From Choristoneura fumiferana (lineage: Eukaryota; Arthropoda; Insecta; Lepidoptera; Tortricidae), in the NCBI RefSeq assembly GCF_025370935.1, contig NC_133498.1, positions 2,917,883 to 2,981,882 of the forward strand: DNA of 64,000 bases, in the 5' to 3' direction. The translations under genes and the position numbers were made by a program. Position 1 is the first letter of the stretch. The number at the start of each line of letters is the position of its first letter. Under the pieces are notes generated by a model. The model was not told where the DNA came from. It saw nothing but the letters and a program-made list of their open reading frames with translations, and did not search any database. Positions 1-12,000 of this stretch are shown here, in pieces.

Positions 1-1080
1 CAAAAGCCCTTTTAGAGTGCCACTATGAATGACAACTTGTCACTTGCATCGACTGATCGCAACCCTCGCGACGCCGTCAGTCCACCTAAAGGGAGACCAT
101 TAACGCTTCGTCTTCCGGTTCGTGGTCGCTACTCGAGGATTTTCTCTCCCAACGGTTATCGTTCCTCGAGCGATGTGAATAGAATAGAATAGAATCTATT
201 TATTGTCAAACTGTGGCCCGCCCATGCCACTTCAACTCTCTCTCTCTCCAGAAAGATCAGAAGCTCTCTCCATTCTTTACCAAACACCACAATAGTAAAC
301 CATACAAAACCAGGTACACCTACACATGGAGAGAAAATTAAAAGGTAAGTAATAGGCGCATATTGACTGAAAATCAGAATTCGCTGAGTATGGCTCTTTT
401 TACTTCTTTTGGCACAATGTTTCTTTTATCGACTTTTTTCCTGTTAACCTTATTTAATTTACAAAGGTTATATGAGGTTTTCTAATTTTTTTTAGTTATA
501 ATCTTTATTGTTTGTTGTGCTGAATTTTGGTAAATACATTTATCCTTTCTTTCTTTCTTTCAGTAGCTAGACGATTCATACATGATAGCATTTCAAGCTA
601 AATAATAATGTAGAAATAAATAAGAATACTAGGTAATAATAATATCACGTAATTTATTATTCTGCAACCAATTGAAGGTCTGGTAGATAAAGTTATGTAT
701 TTCAATATGTCAAGTTCACATAATTTCTTTATAATGTCACGTTCATTTTGTTACGTGGGAACTAACGCTGCAGTCAGTATCAAAAGGATGCAAGTTCATA
801 CAAATTGTATCACACCTGCATATTTTAAAGATGCAATCAAAAGGTTTTCTAGCGATGGTTAGATGGTCTAGACATGTTTTATCAAAATCGGTTCAGCTGT
901 TTTTGAGATATTGAACTTTGAAGTGACAATGTCGGGGTTTTCCAACTTTTTGTAGGTTACGTTAGTTGCTATTATGTATAGGTATGAAGTCGATCACGCA
1001 ACGAGTTCGCCGCGACTGATATGTGTATATAAAACACGCTTATACATAACTCGCAAGTGTAATAAAGTTTGGGGCCCTAG
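1..1080. other. AT-rich intergenic DNA, no gene seen
   Basis: No ORF of note and no recognisable RNA gene. A short AATAG run followed by TTTATTGTCAAAC at about 182-212 resembles the 3' tail of a lepidopteran LINE. The rest has no recognised structure. Confidence 0.5.
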
Positions 1081-1239
1081 ATGACAGACTTTTTTCTATT
1101 TTATTCTGCTTTAGAGGCCATAGATACAGAATATATAATAGTACTAACGTACAGAATGGCCACGCTCCGCCCCGCACCGGTTCGAGTTACCCCATCCCTC
1201 AAGATTACAGGAAAACCGCAGAAAATAATCAGGAAAGAC

Positions 1240-1295
1240 TACAGCAGGGCTACTACGAAACTCGAAACTCAACGTTCGTGTCGATAATTTTTTTT
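1240..1295 (+). repeat. Fragment of a short GGGCTACTACG MITE
   Basis: The text CAGGGCTACTACGAAACTCG at about 1246-1265 equals one terminal inverted repeat of the complete 122-bp MITE at 24661-24782. Only one end is present, so this is a relic or solo end. Confidence 0.6.
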
Positions 1296-1394
1296 CTCTG
1301 ATAGTTTTTTTTGATAAAAAAATAATTTTTAATACAAGCTTTTTTGCTGTTTCATTTTTAATGTAGGTACTTGCATTGTCATCTAAAATACGTA

Positions 1395-1710
1395 TATCAA
1401 TCCTACTAATATAATAAATTCGAAACTTTGTGAGTGAGTGAGTATCTTTGTTACTCTTTCACGAGAAAACTGGCTGGCTGGAATATAGCATAGAGGCTAC
1501 TTTTTATTCCGATATTCCCACGGGATAGGGATAAAATCTCGAAATAACAACCGCTGGGCTTAGAGTCATGAAAATGACATGATTGTCTTTAATGTAACGT
1601 TAATGAAACCATGATTTAAGTTTCGGGAATACCCACGGGATTTTTATAAAAATCCCTAAATTTTAATTCAGCTGCTGGATCTAATGATATACGTGTAGCG
1701 CAGGTACACA
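1395..1710 (+). repeat. Dispersed lepidopteran repeat with CCCACGGGATAG blocks
   Basis: Begins with CCTACTAATATAATAAATTCG and contains the block TTCCCACGGGATAGGGATAA. Related sequence recurs at 24890-25620, 39300-39900, 46740-46960 and 61620-61830, and the opening resembles the Helitron-like unit at 30907-31144. Non-coding. Probably a decayed non-autonomous element. Confidence 0.6.
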
Positions 1711-1792
1711 ATAGTAAATTATATGTTTGTTAATAAAACCTTATAAAATTAATCGCATTATTATTTAACATTAAATTTCTCAAAATTAACAT

Positions 1793-1930
1793 TATTTCTT
1801 GATATTTCTCCAATATAATGTAAATTCACCACCTGCTAAAATTTATTCCTTACTTCTCCATCTATTCCATTGTAAAGGTTGCCTGGAAGAGATCGCTCTG
1901 AAGCGATAAGGCCGCCTATTACTTACCTCA
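1793..1930 (+). repeat. LINE 3' untranslated fragment
   Basis: The stretch with GCCTGGAAGAGATCGCTCTG and GATAAGGCCGCCTATT is shared with 47455-47520 and, inverted, with about 30515-30610. At the 47-kb copy the same text follows the end of a LINE ORF and precedes an AATAAA and TTGTA-rich tail, so this is the 3' end of a jockey/CR1-like LINE. Confidence 0.6.
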
Positions 1931-1948
1931 GAAAATCTCTGTGTATAT

Positions 1949-2356
1949 GTCGGCGGCCGATCGTATAATCGAATCTAATTCCTAGGCATATCACGAAATG
2001 GCGCCTCACCGTTTAACGATTTGCCTAGTGACGTTTACGCAGGTCATGAAATTCCTAGGCATATGATGAAACGCCGCCGTATCGGTTCTGGCACTTCGCC
2101 GGCCGCTACCGTGACACGCTCGCTTCGCTCGCTCGGCTCGTGCGTTGTGGTCAAAATTCATACTTCCTAACCACTCCTCGCTTCGCTCGTCATACCTAAA
2201 TTTTACTTTTTTTCGGCATATCACGATCTGCCCGGTATAAAGCTAGGAATATCGACGAATGCATTTCTCTCATCGATCTGCCGTATTGTTTCTCAGGCAC
2301 ATCGTAATATGCCTAGGAATTTTATGATCTGGCGGCTTTTGCTATCGGCTGCCGAC
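1949..2356 (-). mobile_element. MITE with GTCGGCGGCCGATCG inverted ends
   Basis: The left end GTCGGCGGCCGATCG and the right end (CGGCTGCCGAC) are inverted repeats, and both arms carry CCTAGGCATATC repeats. The same family occurs as a clean insertion at 45411-46290 and inside the intron of the chorion gene at 48554-49373. This copy is inverted relative to the 45-kb copy and lacks the roughly 0.33-kb core present there. No coding capacity. The flanks are ATAT and ATAC, so the target duplication is unclear here. Confidence 0.8.
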
Positions 2357-2390
2357 ATACATACCTGTGTTTTTTCTCAAGTAGCTAACT

Positions 2391-2469
2391 TAAAGTTCAA
2401 CAGTCGGGACCCATTAGGTAAGAATTTTAGAGAGTCACGATTTAAATGAGTCCCGACTGTTGAACTTTA
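2391..2469. mobile_element. 79-bp palindromic MITE
   Basis: Ends TAAAGTTCAACAGTCGGGAC and its inverse GTCCCGACTGTTGAACTTTA form an almost perfect palindrome around a centre of about 35 bp. A decayed relative lies at about 9600-9710 inside the first chorion intron. Too short to code for protein. Confidence 0.75.
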
Positions 2470-2475
2470 ATTTTG

Positions 2476-2700
2476 CAGGTGGTAGGACCTTGTGCAAGGT
2501 CCGCCCGGATTGCTACCACCATCTTGCTCGCTAATCCTGCCGTGAAACAGCAGTGCTTGCACTGTTGTGTTTCGGCGTGGAGAGTAAGACAGCCGGTGAA
2601 ATTACTGGCACTTGAGGTATTCCATCTTAGGCCTCTAGGTTGGCAACGCATCTGCAATCCCCCTGGTGTTGCAGGTGTCTATGGGCGGTGGTGAAGTCTT
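2476..2700 (+). repeat. LINE 3'-end repeat, 5' half (interrupted)
   Basis: Known lepidopteran dispersed repeat containing GGTAGGACCTTGTGCAAGGT and CTGGTGTTGCAGGTGTCTAT. Its usual continuation (CAGGAGACCCACTTGCTCG, then GAATAAAAAA) appears about 1.55 kb downstream at 4250-4300. The two halves therefore flank the integrase-bearing sequence, which was inserted into this repeat. Confidence 0.65.
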
Positions 2701-2888
2701 ATTGTAGGTAAGGTGATAATTAATAGGAACGTATGGGTGCGAAAGAGACAGAATGCGTGAGTTTAATTGATGTAAGACAGAGAGGTATGCACAGTGAGCT
2801 TGAGCGATGAATGAAAGGGAAGATTAGTTTATTATAGGAGTAACGTAGTGTGTAGGAAAGAGACGGATGATATTGATAATAAAGCATT

Positions 2889-3953
2889 ATGGCGGATCCC
2901 GTGTTTGATTCCTTACATGGCGCTGCGGACAGGATTTCATCAGACCATATTGTGGCACTGCCACCAACAGCATCAGGTAACCTATACATATTTGTACATA
3001 TAGATCATGCAACTCGGTATATATTTGCAAAGCCTACATGCACATTGTCAGCACAGAGTGTAATTGACATCATAGAAAATGACCTAATTCATGTATATGG
3101 CCCACCATTAACTTATATATCTGATGGAGCACCATGTTTTACCAGCCAATTGACACAGAATTTCTTCTCAAAATATGGTATAGAACATATTGCCACAACC
3201 CCATACACAGCACAAAGTAATGGCCTAGTCGAGAGGGCAAATGCCAATATTATTTCAACATTGACCAAATTTGCACTGAATAATACCACAGATTGGGATA
3301 AACTTTTACCAAAAGCCATATTAGCCATAAATATTTCAAAACAGAAGACCACAGGACATTCACCATTTTATTTAATGTTTGGGTACCAGCCTAGAATACC
3401 ACCAAATGAGATACATTTCGGCACAATTATAGAAGACATTGACAGAGCTCATCAATTAGATATCTTAACAAATGCAAGAAAAACAGCCTTACAAAACATA
3501 CACAATGTACATGAATATAACAAGAAAAATTTTGATTTACGAAGATTACAACATAATATAACTGAAGGCAGCTATGTATTATACGAATGGTATAAACCAA
3601 CAGATAACAAGCTGACACCACGTTATAAAGGACCATTTAAAGTCATTAGAAAAGTTGGTTCAGTATGTTATGAGATTCAAGACATACAAAAGCCAGAGAA
3701 GAAGAAAATAGTCCATGTTCAATTTCTTAAAATTTTAAACAACCCACATAATCTTGACTTAATTTCAGATTTAATTCTATGTGACAACAGCACACCTAAC
3801 ACCGTTCCCATTGATGACCAAGGAGATGACAGCACCAGTGAAAACCACACCTGCCATAACCATGATGATGATGATGATGACCAAGGAATGACGATACACC
3901 CGGACACAATACATACCAATACAATACAAATATTCTTTATTGCACACCATTAA
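2889..3953 (+). CDS. Retroelement integrase fragment (Ty3/gypsy-like)
   Basis: A 354-residue open frame. The catalytic DDE triad of retroviral-type integrases is visible: D in HIDHATRYIF, D in YISDGAPCF and E in NGLVERANA. It is followed by the integrase C-terminal region (LTPRYKGPFKVIRK) and the VHVQFLK end typical of the gypsy group. The enzyme would insert element cDNA into chromosomes. Gag, protease, reverse transcriptase and RNase H are absent, and no LTR pair was found, so this is the 3' part of a pol gene rather than a working element. The start ATG is only the first in the open stretch. The tail has low-complexity Asp repeats (DDDDDD near 3866-3880). It sits within a LINE-derived repeat split at 2700/4250. 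Confidence 0.8.
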   Translation: MADPVFDSLHGAADRISSDHIVALPPTASGNLYIFVHIDHATRYIFAKPTCTLSAQSVIDIIENDLIHVYGPPLTYISDGAPCFTSQLTQNFFSKYGIEHIATTPYTAQSNGLVERANANIISTLTKFALNNTTDWDKLLPKAILAINISKQKTTGHSPFYLMFGYQPRIPPNEIHFGTIIEDIDRAHQLDILTNARKTALQNIHNVHEYNKKNFDLRRLQHNITEGSYVLYEWYKPTDNKLTPRYKGPFKVIRKVGSVCYEIQDIQKPEKKKIVHVQFLKILNNPHNLDLISDLILCDNSTPNTVPIDDQGDDSTSENHTCHNHDDDDDDQGMTIHPDTIHTNTIQIFFIAHH

Positions 3954-4477
3954 AGCAGTAAAAATACTTATAATATAAACACTTAGATTCACGGTAGACA
4001 ATAGGCAGTAAGACATTCGTGACGTCACGAGGACGCGTCACTCATGTACCAATTTCATACTTTAATTAATTAGTTTTACTGAACTATACTTTCAAAAAGC
4101 TTATTCTAATAGTATTTTTACTAGTAAACATAACTTATACCTACTAAGTATCAAATAAATAGATAAACTAAACTAACTATACATAACTAAAAACCAAATG
4201 TTATACTCATTATAATATAATTATAAGTACCTAATTCAACTAGCAAGGCTAATCAGGAGACCCACTTGCTCGTTTGCCATCAAGTTGAATAAAAAAAAAA
4301 ATTAGTTAACAGCAATTTCATTTTCAGCAATTTCAGAATTTCATACCCAGTGTCACTCATAAAGACGAATTCAATGACGTATCATTGATCAAAATCGGTT
4401 CAGCTGATGAGTATACGAGAGGACATAGGAATAGACATACATACATACATACGCGTCAAAACATCCTCCTTCTTCGC
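3954..4477 (+). repeat. Retroelement flank, then LINE repeat 3' half and a dispersed repeat
   Basis: AT-rich sequence to about 4245, then the second half of the split LINE repeat (CAGGAGACCCACTTGCTCG, 4255-4273, with its A-rich tail). From about 4310 to 4450 lies a repeat with AATGACGTATCATT and GGACATAGGAATAGACATAC, also present at about 9950-10065 in the first chorion intron. No gene. Confidence 0.55.
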
Positions 4478-4479
4478 AA

Positions 4480-7135
4480 GAATAAGAATAAGAATAGTTT
4501 ATTTGTCAAACATAGGTACAGATGTAGAGATGATAAAATAAAAAAATATAGAACCCTGTATGTTTTGCCACATGGCGTACAAAATTTCAGTTTTTTTTTT
4601 CTTTTATAATTGCATACATATATCAGTCGAAGAGAAAGAAAAAAAACATTAAAAAAAAAAAAAACATAAAAAAAAAAACAATATAAATATGTCATAAAAA
4701 ATAATAATAATCAAAACACTATAAAAATAAATTAAATTAAATTAAATTAAAAACAGTCCATCAAAATTCAAAGTCATAACATTAAATTGTCATCACTTAA
4801 AAATTCATTGACACTATAATAACATTTATTTAGGAGTAACAATGACATTTTTTTTTTAAATTGCGCCAAATTCAGTTCTTTAAAAGAATCTGGAATTTTA
4901 TTAAATATTTGAGGCGCCATCCCTAAGACACTTTTCCGCACCAACGCTGTTTTGCAAGTTTTCCTCCGCAATGTATGGTGATATTGAGAGCGAACAGGGA
5001 GCCGGCGTGTCTCTGTCAGTTTATTGAACAGGCTAGGATGAGAATGGACAAAGACAGCTACCTCCAAAATGTAAAGCGATGGAAAAGTAAGAATTATATT
5101 TTTTAAAAAAAGGAACACAACTTTCAGTCATTTTAAGATTATACATAGCCCTTATGCACCTTTTCTGAGCCTTGAACACTGTTTCCCTACAAGTCGAATT
5201 TCCCCAAAATATTATTCCGTATCTTAGTGTTGACGCTACAAGTCCATGATAGGCAGTCAGCAGGGAATCTGTGTTTACGATCTTTGCAAGTTTATTTAGC
5301 GCAAAAGCTGATTTACTTAGCTTTTTGCATACTTGATCTGCCTGAAATTTCCATGTGAGTTTACTGTCGATCATTAACCCTAGGAACTTTGTGACCTCAA
5401 CCCTTTCTATAGTTTGTCCGGCATAATCAACATAAATGTCATTCACTTGTTTTCTTTGATAAAAATGCATTAAATTAGTTTTGGTCAAATTAATTATTAA
5501 ATTATTATGATCAAGCCATGTAACAATTTTTCCTACTACATTTTTTATGTCGTGTTCATATTGAGTCAGATCTTTACATTTAATGATGGATGTGCTATCA
5601 TCAGCAAACATAATCATAGGGTGATATACCGCTTTTGTCAAATCATTTATGTATATCAAGAAAAGCAGAGGGCCAAGCACACTGCCCTGCGGAACACCGT
5701 ATTTCACAAATTTAGTGTCAGATGTGTATATAATATCTCTTTTGGTTTTTGTACATACCCTAGATATCTCGGTATATTGTTGTCGATCAGTGAGATAAGA
5801 CTCAATAAGCTTCCGAACCTGACCCCTTATACCATAAAGGCCAAGCTTGTATAGGAGAATCTTGTGGTCCACATGATCAAATGCCTTGGTCATATCGGTA
5901 AACAATGCACACACAGGTATACCATTATCAACACTGTCCATAACAACATTAATAAAATCATAAACTGCCATATTTATGCCAACGTTTTTCCTAAAACCTT
6001 TTTGCTCCGCACAAAATAGGGATTTTTTTTTCAAAATAGTTGTTGACTCTTTTGTGTATTGCCTTTTCAAATACTTTTGAAAAAACGGGAATGATAGCTA
6101 TCGGTCGATGATTATTTACATCTTCTTTGATACCTTTTTTGAATAAAGGTTTAATTTTTGTTATTTTTAAAGAACTTGGAAATACACCTGTAGAAATAGA
6201 AATATTGATTATGTGGCTCAAATGTTTGGCAATGGTATCACTTACAAATTTTACTACTTTGGTTGCAATGTTATCATAGCCTACACTATTTGTATTCTTC
6301 AGGGAGCTTATTATTTTTTCAATTTCCCGTGGAGTAGTTGGTGACATGAACATAGAATGCATGGTGACGATATCATTACAAATCATATTCACATTACATG
6401 CCGGATTTTTTGTATGATTAATAAAGTGATTATTAAATATGTCGGCTATAGACTTGGGATCTGTAACAAAATCATCCCCTGCCTTTATTTTTAGGATAGG
6501 ATCTAATGGACAGCTCCTTTTTGCTGTATTTATAATATCCCAAGCAGCTTTCGTTTTGTTTTGTGCAATATTAATTTTGTGATTATTTTGAGCTTTTTGA
6601 GTTAGTTTTATAATTTTTTTATATCTCCGAGAGTAGTTTATAAGCATCATTTTATTTTCTGTTGTAGGAGAATGTCTATATTTCCAAAGAAGTTGCCTTT
6701 GCTTTTTGCTACAGACTTTAATACCTCTCGATATCCATTTTATCTTTCTGTTAGTTCTTTTCATTAATAACTTAGTTGGGAAGCATAAGTCGTATAGCAT
6801 ACGAAAAATATTTAAAAAAGAGTTGTAAGCTATATTCGCATCGTTGGTGTTGTAAATGTCAGCAAAAGACAGACTTTCTAAATGTCTTTTAAATTTCTGT
6901 AAATTTGCTTGTGCATAATCACGCTTTGTGACTCGCCAAGAGTCAATGATGCAAGTCTTCTTAACGGGAAATGTAAGAACTTGGGCAGTATGGTCAGATA
7001 GACCAAGGTCCAAAACTTTAACACTATGACCACGTTTTACATTATGTGCAAAGTTATCTAAACATGAGTTGCTAATTAGCCTCGTGGGCTGCTTTACTTC
7101 GCAGTCGGGTAAAATTACCCACATTCCAATTTTGA
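4480..7135 (-). mobile_element. 5'-truncated non-LTR retrotransposon (jockey/CR1-like)
   Basis: On the minus strand the element runs from within the endonuclease domain (7135) to a 3' tail of about three TTATTC units (4480-4498). Truncation at the 5' end and a simple-repeat tail are hallmarks of target-primed reverse transcription. Reading frames are listed separately. No second copy of this element was noticed in the window. Confidence 0.85.
4774..7124 (-). pseudogene. LINE ORF2 remnant: endonuclease end plus reverse transcriptase
   Basis: Three overlapping minus-strand frames make one broken ORF. 7124-5991 carries the end of the apurinic-type endonuclease (GLSDHTAQV) and the start of reverse transcriptase (NHRPIAIIPVFSKVFEKAI). 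6070-5033 carries the catalytic core: TKAFDHVDHKILL, YGVPQGSVLGPLLF and the metal-binding FADD box. 5118-4774 carries the conserved tail ending YYSVNEFL. The frame breaks fall at homopolymers (a nine-T run near 6021-6029 and an A/T run near 5099-5110), so they may be real mutations or base-calling slips. Truncation of the endonuclease makes it non-autonomous in any case. Assignment to the jockey/CR1 group rests on motif style only. Confidence 0.85.
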
Positions 7136-8594
7136 TGATCTGACCCTACTGGACATTACTTACCTCTTTTAAGGGGCTAACCGAGGTTTCCATCGATTTT
7201 TGACAAGTTTTTTAATCGTAGCTCCTACTTTTGCACTACACAGATAGAATTATAAGTCAAACGGCTATCAGTTCTCCAATCTTTTATCTCCATTTATGTC
7301 TACGGGATTTTGAAAAAAATGAATACTTCATTTTGTATGATTTTTTTAAGCATTGTCTGAAAAAACACTTATTTCGTATCTCTATTGACGTTAAAGATCT
7401 AAAATATACGAAATCTACATCATGGGTTCGTCTTTGACGTCTCTAAAAACTGGTCGAGGGTTTTCATTTGAAACTAATTAACACAAAAGTTATGGCCATA
7501 AAACCAGTTTTTTGGCCTAAAATTGTTCAAATTTGATGCCAAATATCTCGAAGTAAATATGGGATACTATATTGCTTAAAGCCGTTGTTGTTAATATAAT
7601 AAGCTACAAAAAACATGAGAAAACTAAGGAATTCAGATCGAAGGTCATTGGGTCATGGGATCCCCTTAATAACTCCCGCGAAGACACTAATGACACAAAA
7701 ATGCTGAATATTCATCCATTATCGGGCTAAACAAAATAACATTCCATATTTTACACGTGCGAGGTAGTGGAAGAGCACCAATCATCGAGATGGTGCGGGT
7801 GGAAACCACCCTTAGGCAGTTGTCTCACCGCCGGCGAGGAAACGATTGGCTATCGACTATTTTCTCGCTCAAGAAACGAACAAAAGATATAAGATCCTGT
7901 GTGAGTAAAAGATACATATATATTAATAGTTGATCGCTGGCGGTTCACACTGCCGGCGACAACTCGCTCTTACATCTTTTGTCGCAGCGACAAGAGCTAT
8001 AAAACTCGCTGAGCTATAAAACTAGCTCAGCGCTATTAGCTTGGCGGCCGCCCGGCTCGAGCGAGTGGAGCGAGTAATCGCCCGTCGTGCTCGAACACTC
8101 GCTTTTCACTGCTCGCCCACTCGTTTCTAGTTACTCGCTCTGCTCGCTTCTCGCTCATCGTCGGCGGTGGGACAAGTGCCTTATGCTGAGTGCTACGGTG
8201 ATGGAACAAAAATTCACAAATTTTATTGATGCGTCCACCGCATTACTAGACATTGTGGTGAAGGCGAATATCCAGCAGTGCTTCTTTCGTCTGATGATGA
8301 TAAAAATAAGGTTTGTTTCAGCTGTAATCTGCCTGGTAGCTTCAGTGCTGGGAGTGACGGCGGGAGCACACCGACTGGTCCCACAGGAGCTACAAGGCCA
8401 AGCTGCCTCTCCAAATAATCCTCAATCAAATTAGGTTTTTTTTTTAATTGTGTGTGCGTATCCTATTTTCTAGTGATGATGTTATAGGAATAAAGATACC
8501 CATATTCTTACAATTTAGAAAGAAAATATTAAATGGGAAGTCGCTAAAGTCAGGTCGAAGACAGTTGATAAATATTATTACAAATATTAGAGTC
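7136..8594. repeat. Unclassified repeat-like region
   Basis: No host gene seen. 7150-7680 is AT-rich and opens with TTTTAAGGGGCTAACC and ends near GGGATCCCCTTAATAAC, suggestive of a decayed element with weak inverted ends. 7760-8200 holds many GCTCGCTC/GAGCGAG and CGCCGGCG palindromic blocks, MITE-like. 8220-8320 (GATGCGTCCACCGCATTACT, GGCGAATATCCAGCAG) is the inverse of an RTE-type 3' sequence seen at 24600-24660. Confidence 0.4.
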
Positions 8595-8918
8595 CTCGCC
8601 CAAGGCGACTTTTTGTAGCGATGCAGTCGCGCGTTTTGTAAATGCTCGACAGCATCGCTACTAACGCGCTACTAACGCGCTGCAGCATCGCGACTGTATT
8701 GATGCAAACGCGCGACGGTTTCGGACGACATCGTGGAGAGAACGGAGGGAGGGTGTGAAGGGAGGGAGGGTGAAGCGCGGCAGTAGCGCGTTTGCATCGC
8801 GACTGAATCGTGGTTATGTGGGCGAGGGTACACAGCTAGCGACCGCATCGCGACTGTATCTATGCGAACGCGCGACAGCATCGCTACTGCATCGCTGCAA
8901 AAAGTCGCCGTTGGCGAG
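8595..8918. mobile_element. 324-bp MITE with CTCGCC ends
   Basis: Terminal inverted repeats CTCGCCCAAGGCGACTTTTT and its near inverse AAAAAGTCGCCGTTGGCGAG enclose an interior rich in GCATCGCGACTG and ACGCGCGAC repeats. There is no coding capacity. It lies just beyond the 3' end of the class A chorion gene that stops at 9035. Confidence 0.8.
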
Positions 8919-9034
8919 CGGCCTTATGGAACCAACCATAGGTGTACCAGATTACAGGAAATAAATTTGACAAAAATAAACACATATTAAAGTTGCAAAA
9001 CAAACAGTCATATATTTTTGGAATAAGTCATGAA

Positions 9035-12000
9035 TTATTGGCACCCGCAGCCACACTGTCCGGAGATGGAGACGGAGCCGGAGGCGGGCACGGTGCCGCT
9101 GAAGTCGACGGAGCCGAGCACCGGCACGGAGCCGACGACGACGGTGTTCCCGCCCACGCCGATGTCGCCCGCCACGCCCACCTGCCCGGTGCCCACGCCG
9201 CCGTACGAGCCGCACGACGCGGAGCTGACCGAACTGAGGACTTGGCTGCCCAGGCTGGACACGCCACTGTTGCTGCCCAGGCTGGACACGCCACTGTTGC
9301 TGCCAAAGTTGGACAGGCCAATGTTGCCCAGGCTAAGCCCAGAACCCCCCATGTTGGAGCACCCAATGCTGATCGGTGCCGGAGAGTAGCCGTAGGAGAT
9401 CTGGCCGCAACCACACTGCTGGCTCATCACAGACTGCAAAATAAAGTTAAAAATCAGTCTTCGTACATAGGTATATATTTTTAGCAACAGAACTCTAACA
9501 GATAACAATAAATTTAAAAATAAAAAACCTGACTGCTCTAAACAATACTAAAAAGAAGAAAACAAGTTTAGTGGGCTAGAACTCTGTTAGTAGCTAGTTT
9601 AAGTCGAGTCGATGTCGAGTCGGGTCCCATTAGGTACTAAGAATTTTTGAGCTGGTCACGATTTGAATGGGTCCCGACTGTTGAGCTTTAAGTTACGTAG
9701 CTACTTAACATACTTTAGCTCACTAGACTTGTTTTCTTCTTTTAGGTTTTTGTTTTTTTTTTTAATTTATTGTTTTTTTTTCACACGTTTTTGATATTAT
9801 CCTGAATATATTCAAACAATTATAGCCCATATATATTTAGAATGGGCTAATTCTTAGCTTTCATTTGATACCCTACTCGATAGGATTGTTTTTTTTGAAA
9901 ACTCACAATATGGCGCCAAAAATCCGCCACCTTGATTTTTCAGGAATTTCATGTAGCCAGTGTCACTCGCGTCATCAAGAGGAATCCAATGACGTATCAT
10001 TTATCAGAATCGGTTCAGCCGTTGAGTAGTTACGATAGGACATAGGAATAGACATACATACATTCCATTTCTATTTTTAACCGACTTCAAAATAAAAAAA
10101 AACGGCCAAGAAAGTGTCAAACACGCTCAAAATAGGGTTCCGTAGCCATTACGATAAAAAAATGTAATATTTTATACGGAATCATCCAAGTTTAGTTATA
10201 TTTTATACCTTAGGCTGCTATTTACTCTTAAACTACTAAGAATTCTCAAGCAAACTCAGCCGTTATAGTTTTCCTTGTAAGTTTGATATACTTACTACCT
10301 TTCTGAATTTTTTCAAATTTTTTCACCTACCGGTTTAGATTTTAGAGGGGGGGGGGGGGGGCGAATGCTTGTTACCTCAGAACTTCGTCATTTTTGAACC
10401 GATTTGAATTTTTTTTTTGCGTTCGTCTATTAATGTCTTCAATAAGGTTCCTTCAATCTGATGCAATCATCAGATTGAAGGAAATCGAGGGAACTCTTGG
10501 ATATATTTAGTAGTAACTCGTGCATTAGCTCTTTGGAAAATCATCATTGGTGAAGTGGAACTGATGATGAAGACCACAGTTGGCAATCGGAGTTACTACA
10601 CAATAACAAGAATTTCACGGGTTAAATTTTAATTACTTTGACACAGTTGCTAAGCAATTTATGCTACTTGTAATGCATATGGTAAAACGGGTGGTGAAGC
10701 ATCAGGACTCCTCATTAATGAACGTCTCTGCATCAGAAAAAGCAATCTTTCGTAAAGGTGACGAGCATTTGATATTAAACTATTGTATCTTAGATTATTT
10801 ACACTAAAAAGCGTGAAAAAAAATTTAACAAAAAATTGAACCGACTACAAAAAAACATCATAATAATTGAGTGATTGAATTCCAATATAAAGTGCGTACT
10901 TAGGTGAAGTAGATGACTATAGGTCCACTCTTGACTTGCTGGCTCGTGCTGAGGCACCGACCGACTTCAGACTGGTAGAAAATTATTTTCATGGTTTTTT
11001 GTAGTCGGTTCAATTTTTTGTTATGATTTTTTTTCTACAAAAGCAAAACCGCGGGACATATTTAATTTTACAATAATTTATTTAATGCCTACTTAGGTAC
11101 TGATTTACCTAAAAATAAATAAGGACTTGCACCTTTAATACTGTTTATTTAGGTTTGCTTATTTTTAGGTATAAACGATTTGAACTGTGTCAGATACAAA
11201 ACAATAGTCAGCTAGGTATTTCGCAAACGTGTTTACATTTATAAGTATTATACATAATTATTTTAACAATTAATGCTGGTTAGGGTTCCGGAGCCAAAAT
11301 AGCAAAAACGGAACCCTTATAGTTTCGCCATGTCTCACTGTCTGTCTGTCTGTCCGCGGCTTTGCTCAGGGACTATCAATGCTAGAAAGCTGTAATTTTG
11401 CACGGATCTATGTAAACTATGCCGACAAAATGGTACAATAAATAAAAAAAGAATTTTTTTTTTACTACCTCCCATAGACGTAAAGTGGGGGTGATTTTTT
11501 TTTCTCATACAACCTTATAGTGTGGGGTATCGTTGGATAGGTCTACTATCAACTTTAAAGTGCAAATTTTCATTAAAATCGAGCGTCCCCCCCCCCCCTC
11601 TAAAATCTAAACCAGTGATTGGAAAAATATGAAAAAAATCAGGATGGTAGTAAGTAAGTATATCAAACTTTCAAGGAAAACTATAACGGCTAAGTTTGCT
11701 TGAGAATTATTAGTAGTATCAGAGTAAATAGCAGCCTAAGGTATAAAATATACCTAAACTTGGAAGATTCCGTATAAAATACGAAATCTTTAGAAAAATA
11801 TCACTTAATTTCTTTCGTAATGGCTACGGAACCCTATTTTTTTCTAAATGATTATTGTTAAAAATGGCCAAATGCGAATCGGACTTGGGCACAAAGTGTA
11901 AGGTAAATAAAATAATACGAATAAGTAAATACATGTCGTAATGCATGAAAAAAATATACCTACTAAGTAAATGTACTATTGTTTAATTTCCTTGCAATCG

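Noticed and set aside
8942..9034. Canonical poly(A) signal for the first class A gene
   Set aside because: No AATAAA on the minus strand was found in this interval; only weak variants. Left unassigned.
9028..9414. Long open frames overlapping the class A second exon in other frames (also at 9030-9389, 8942-9484)
   Set aside because: Shadows caused by the GC-rich, stop-poor chorion exon. The residue pattern is Ala/Pro/Arg-rich and does not match any family, while the minus-strand frame gives the chorion core.
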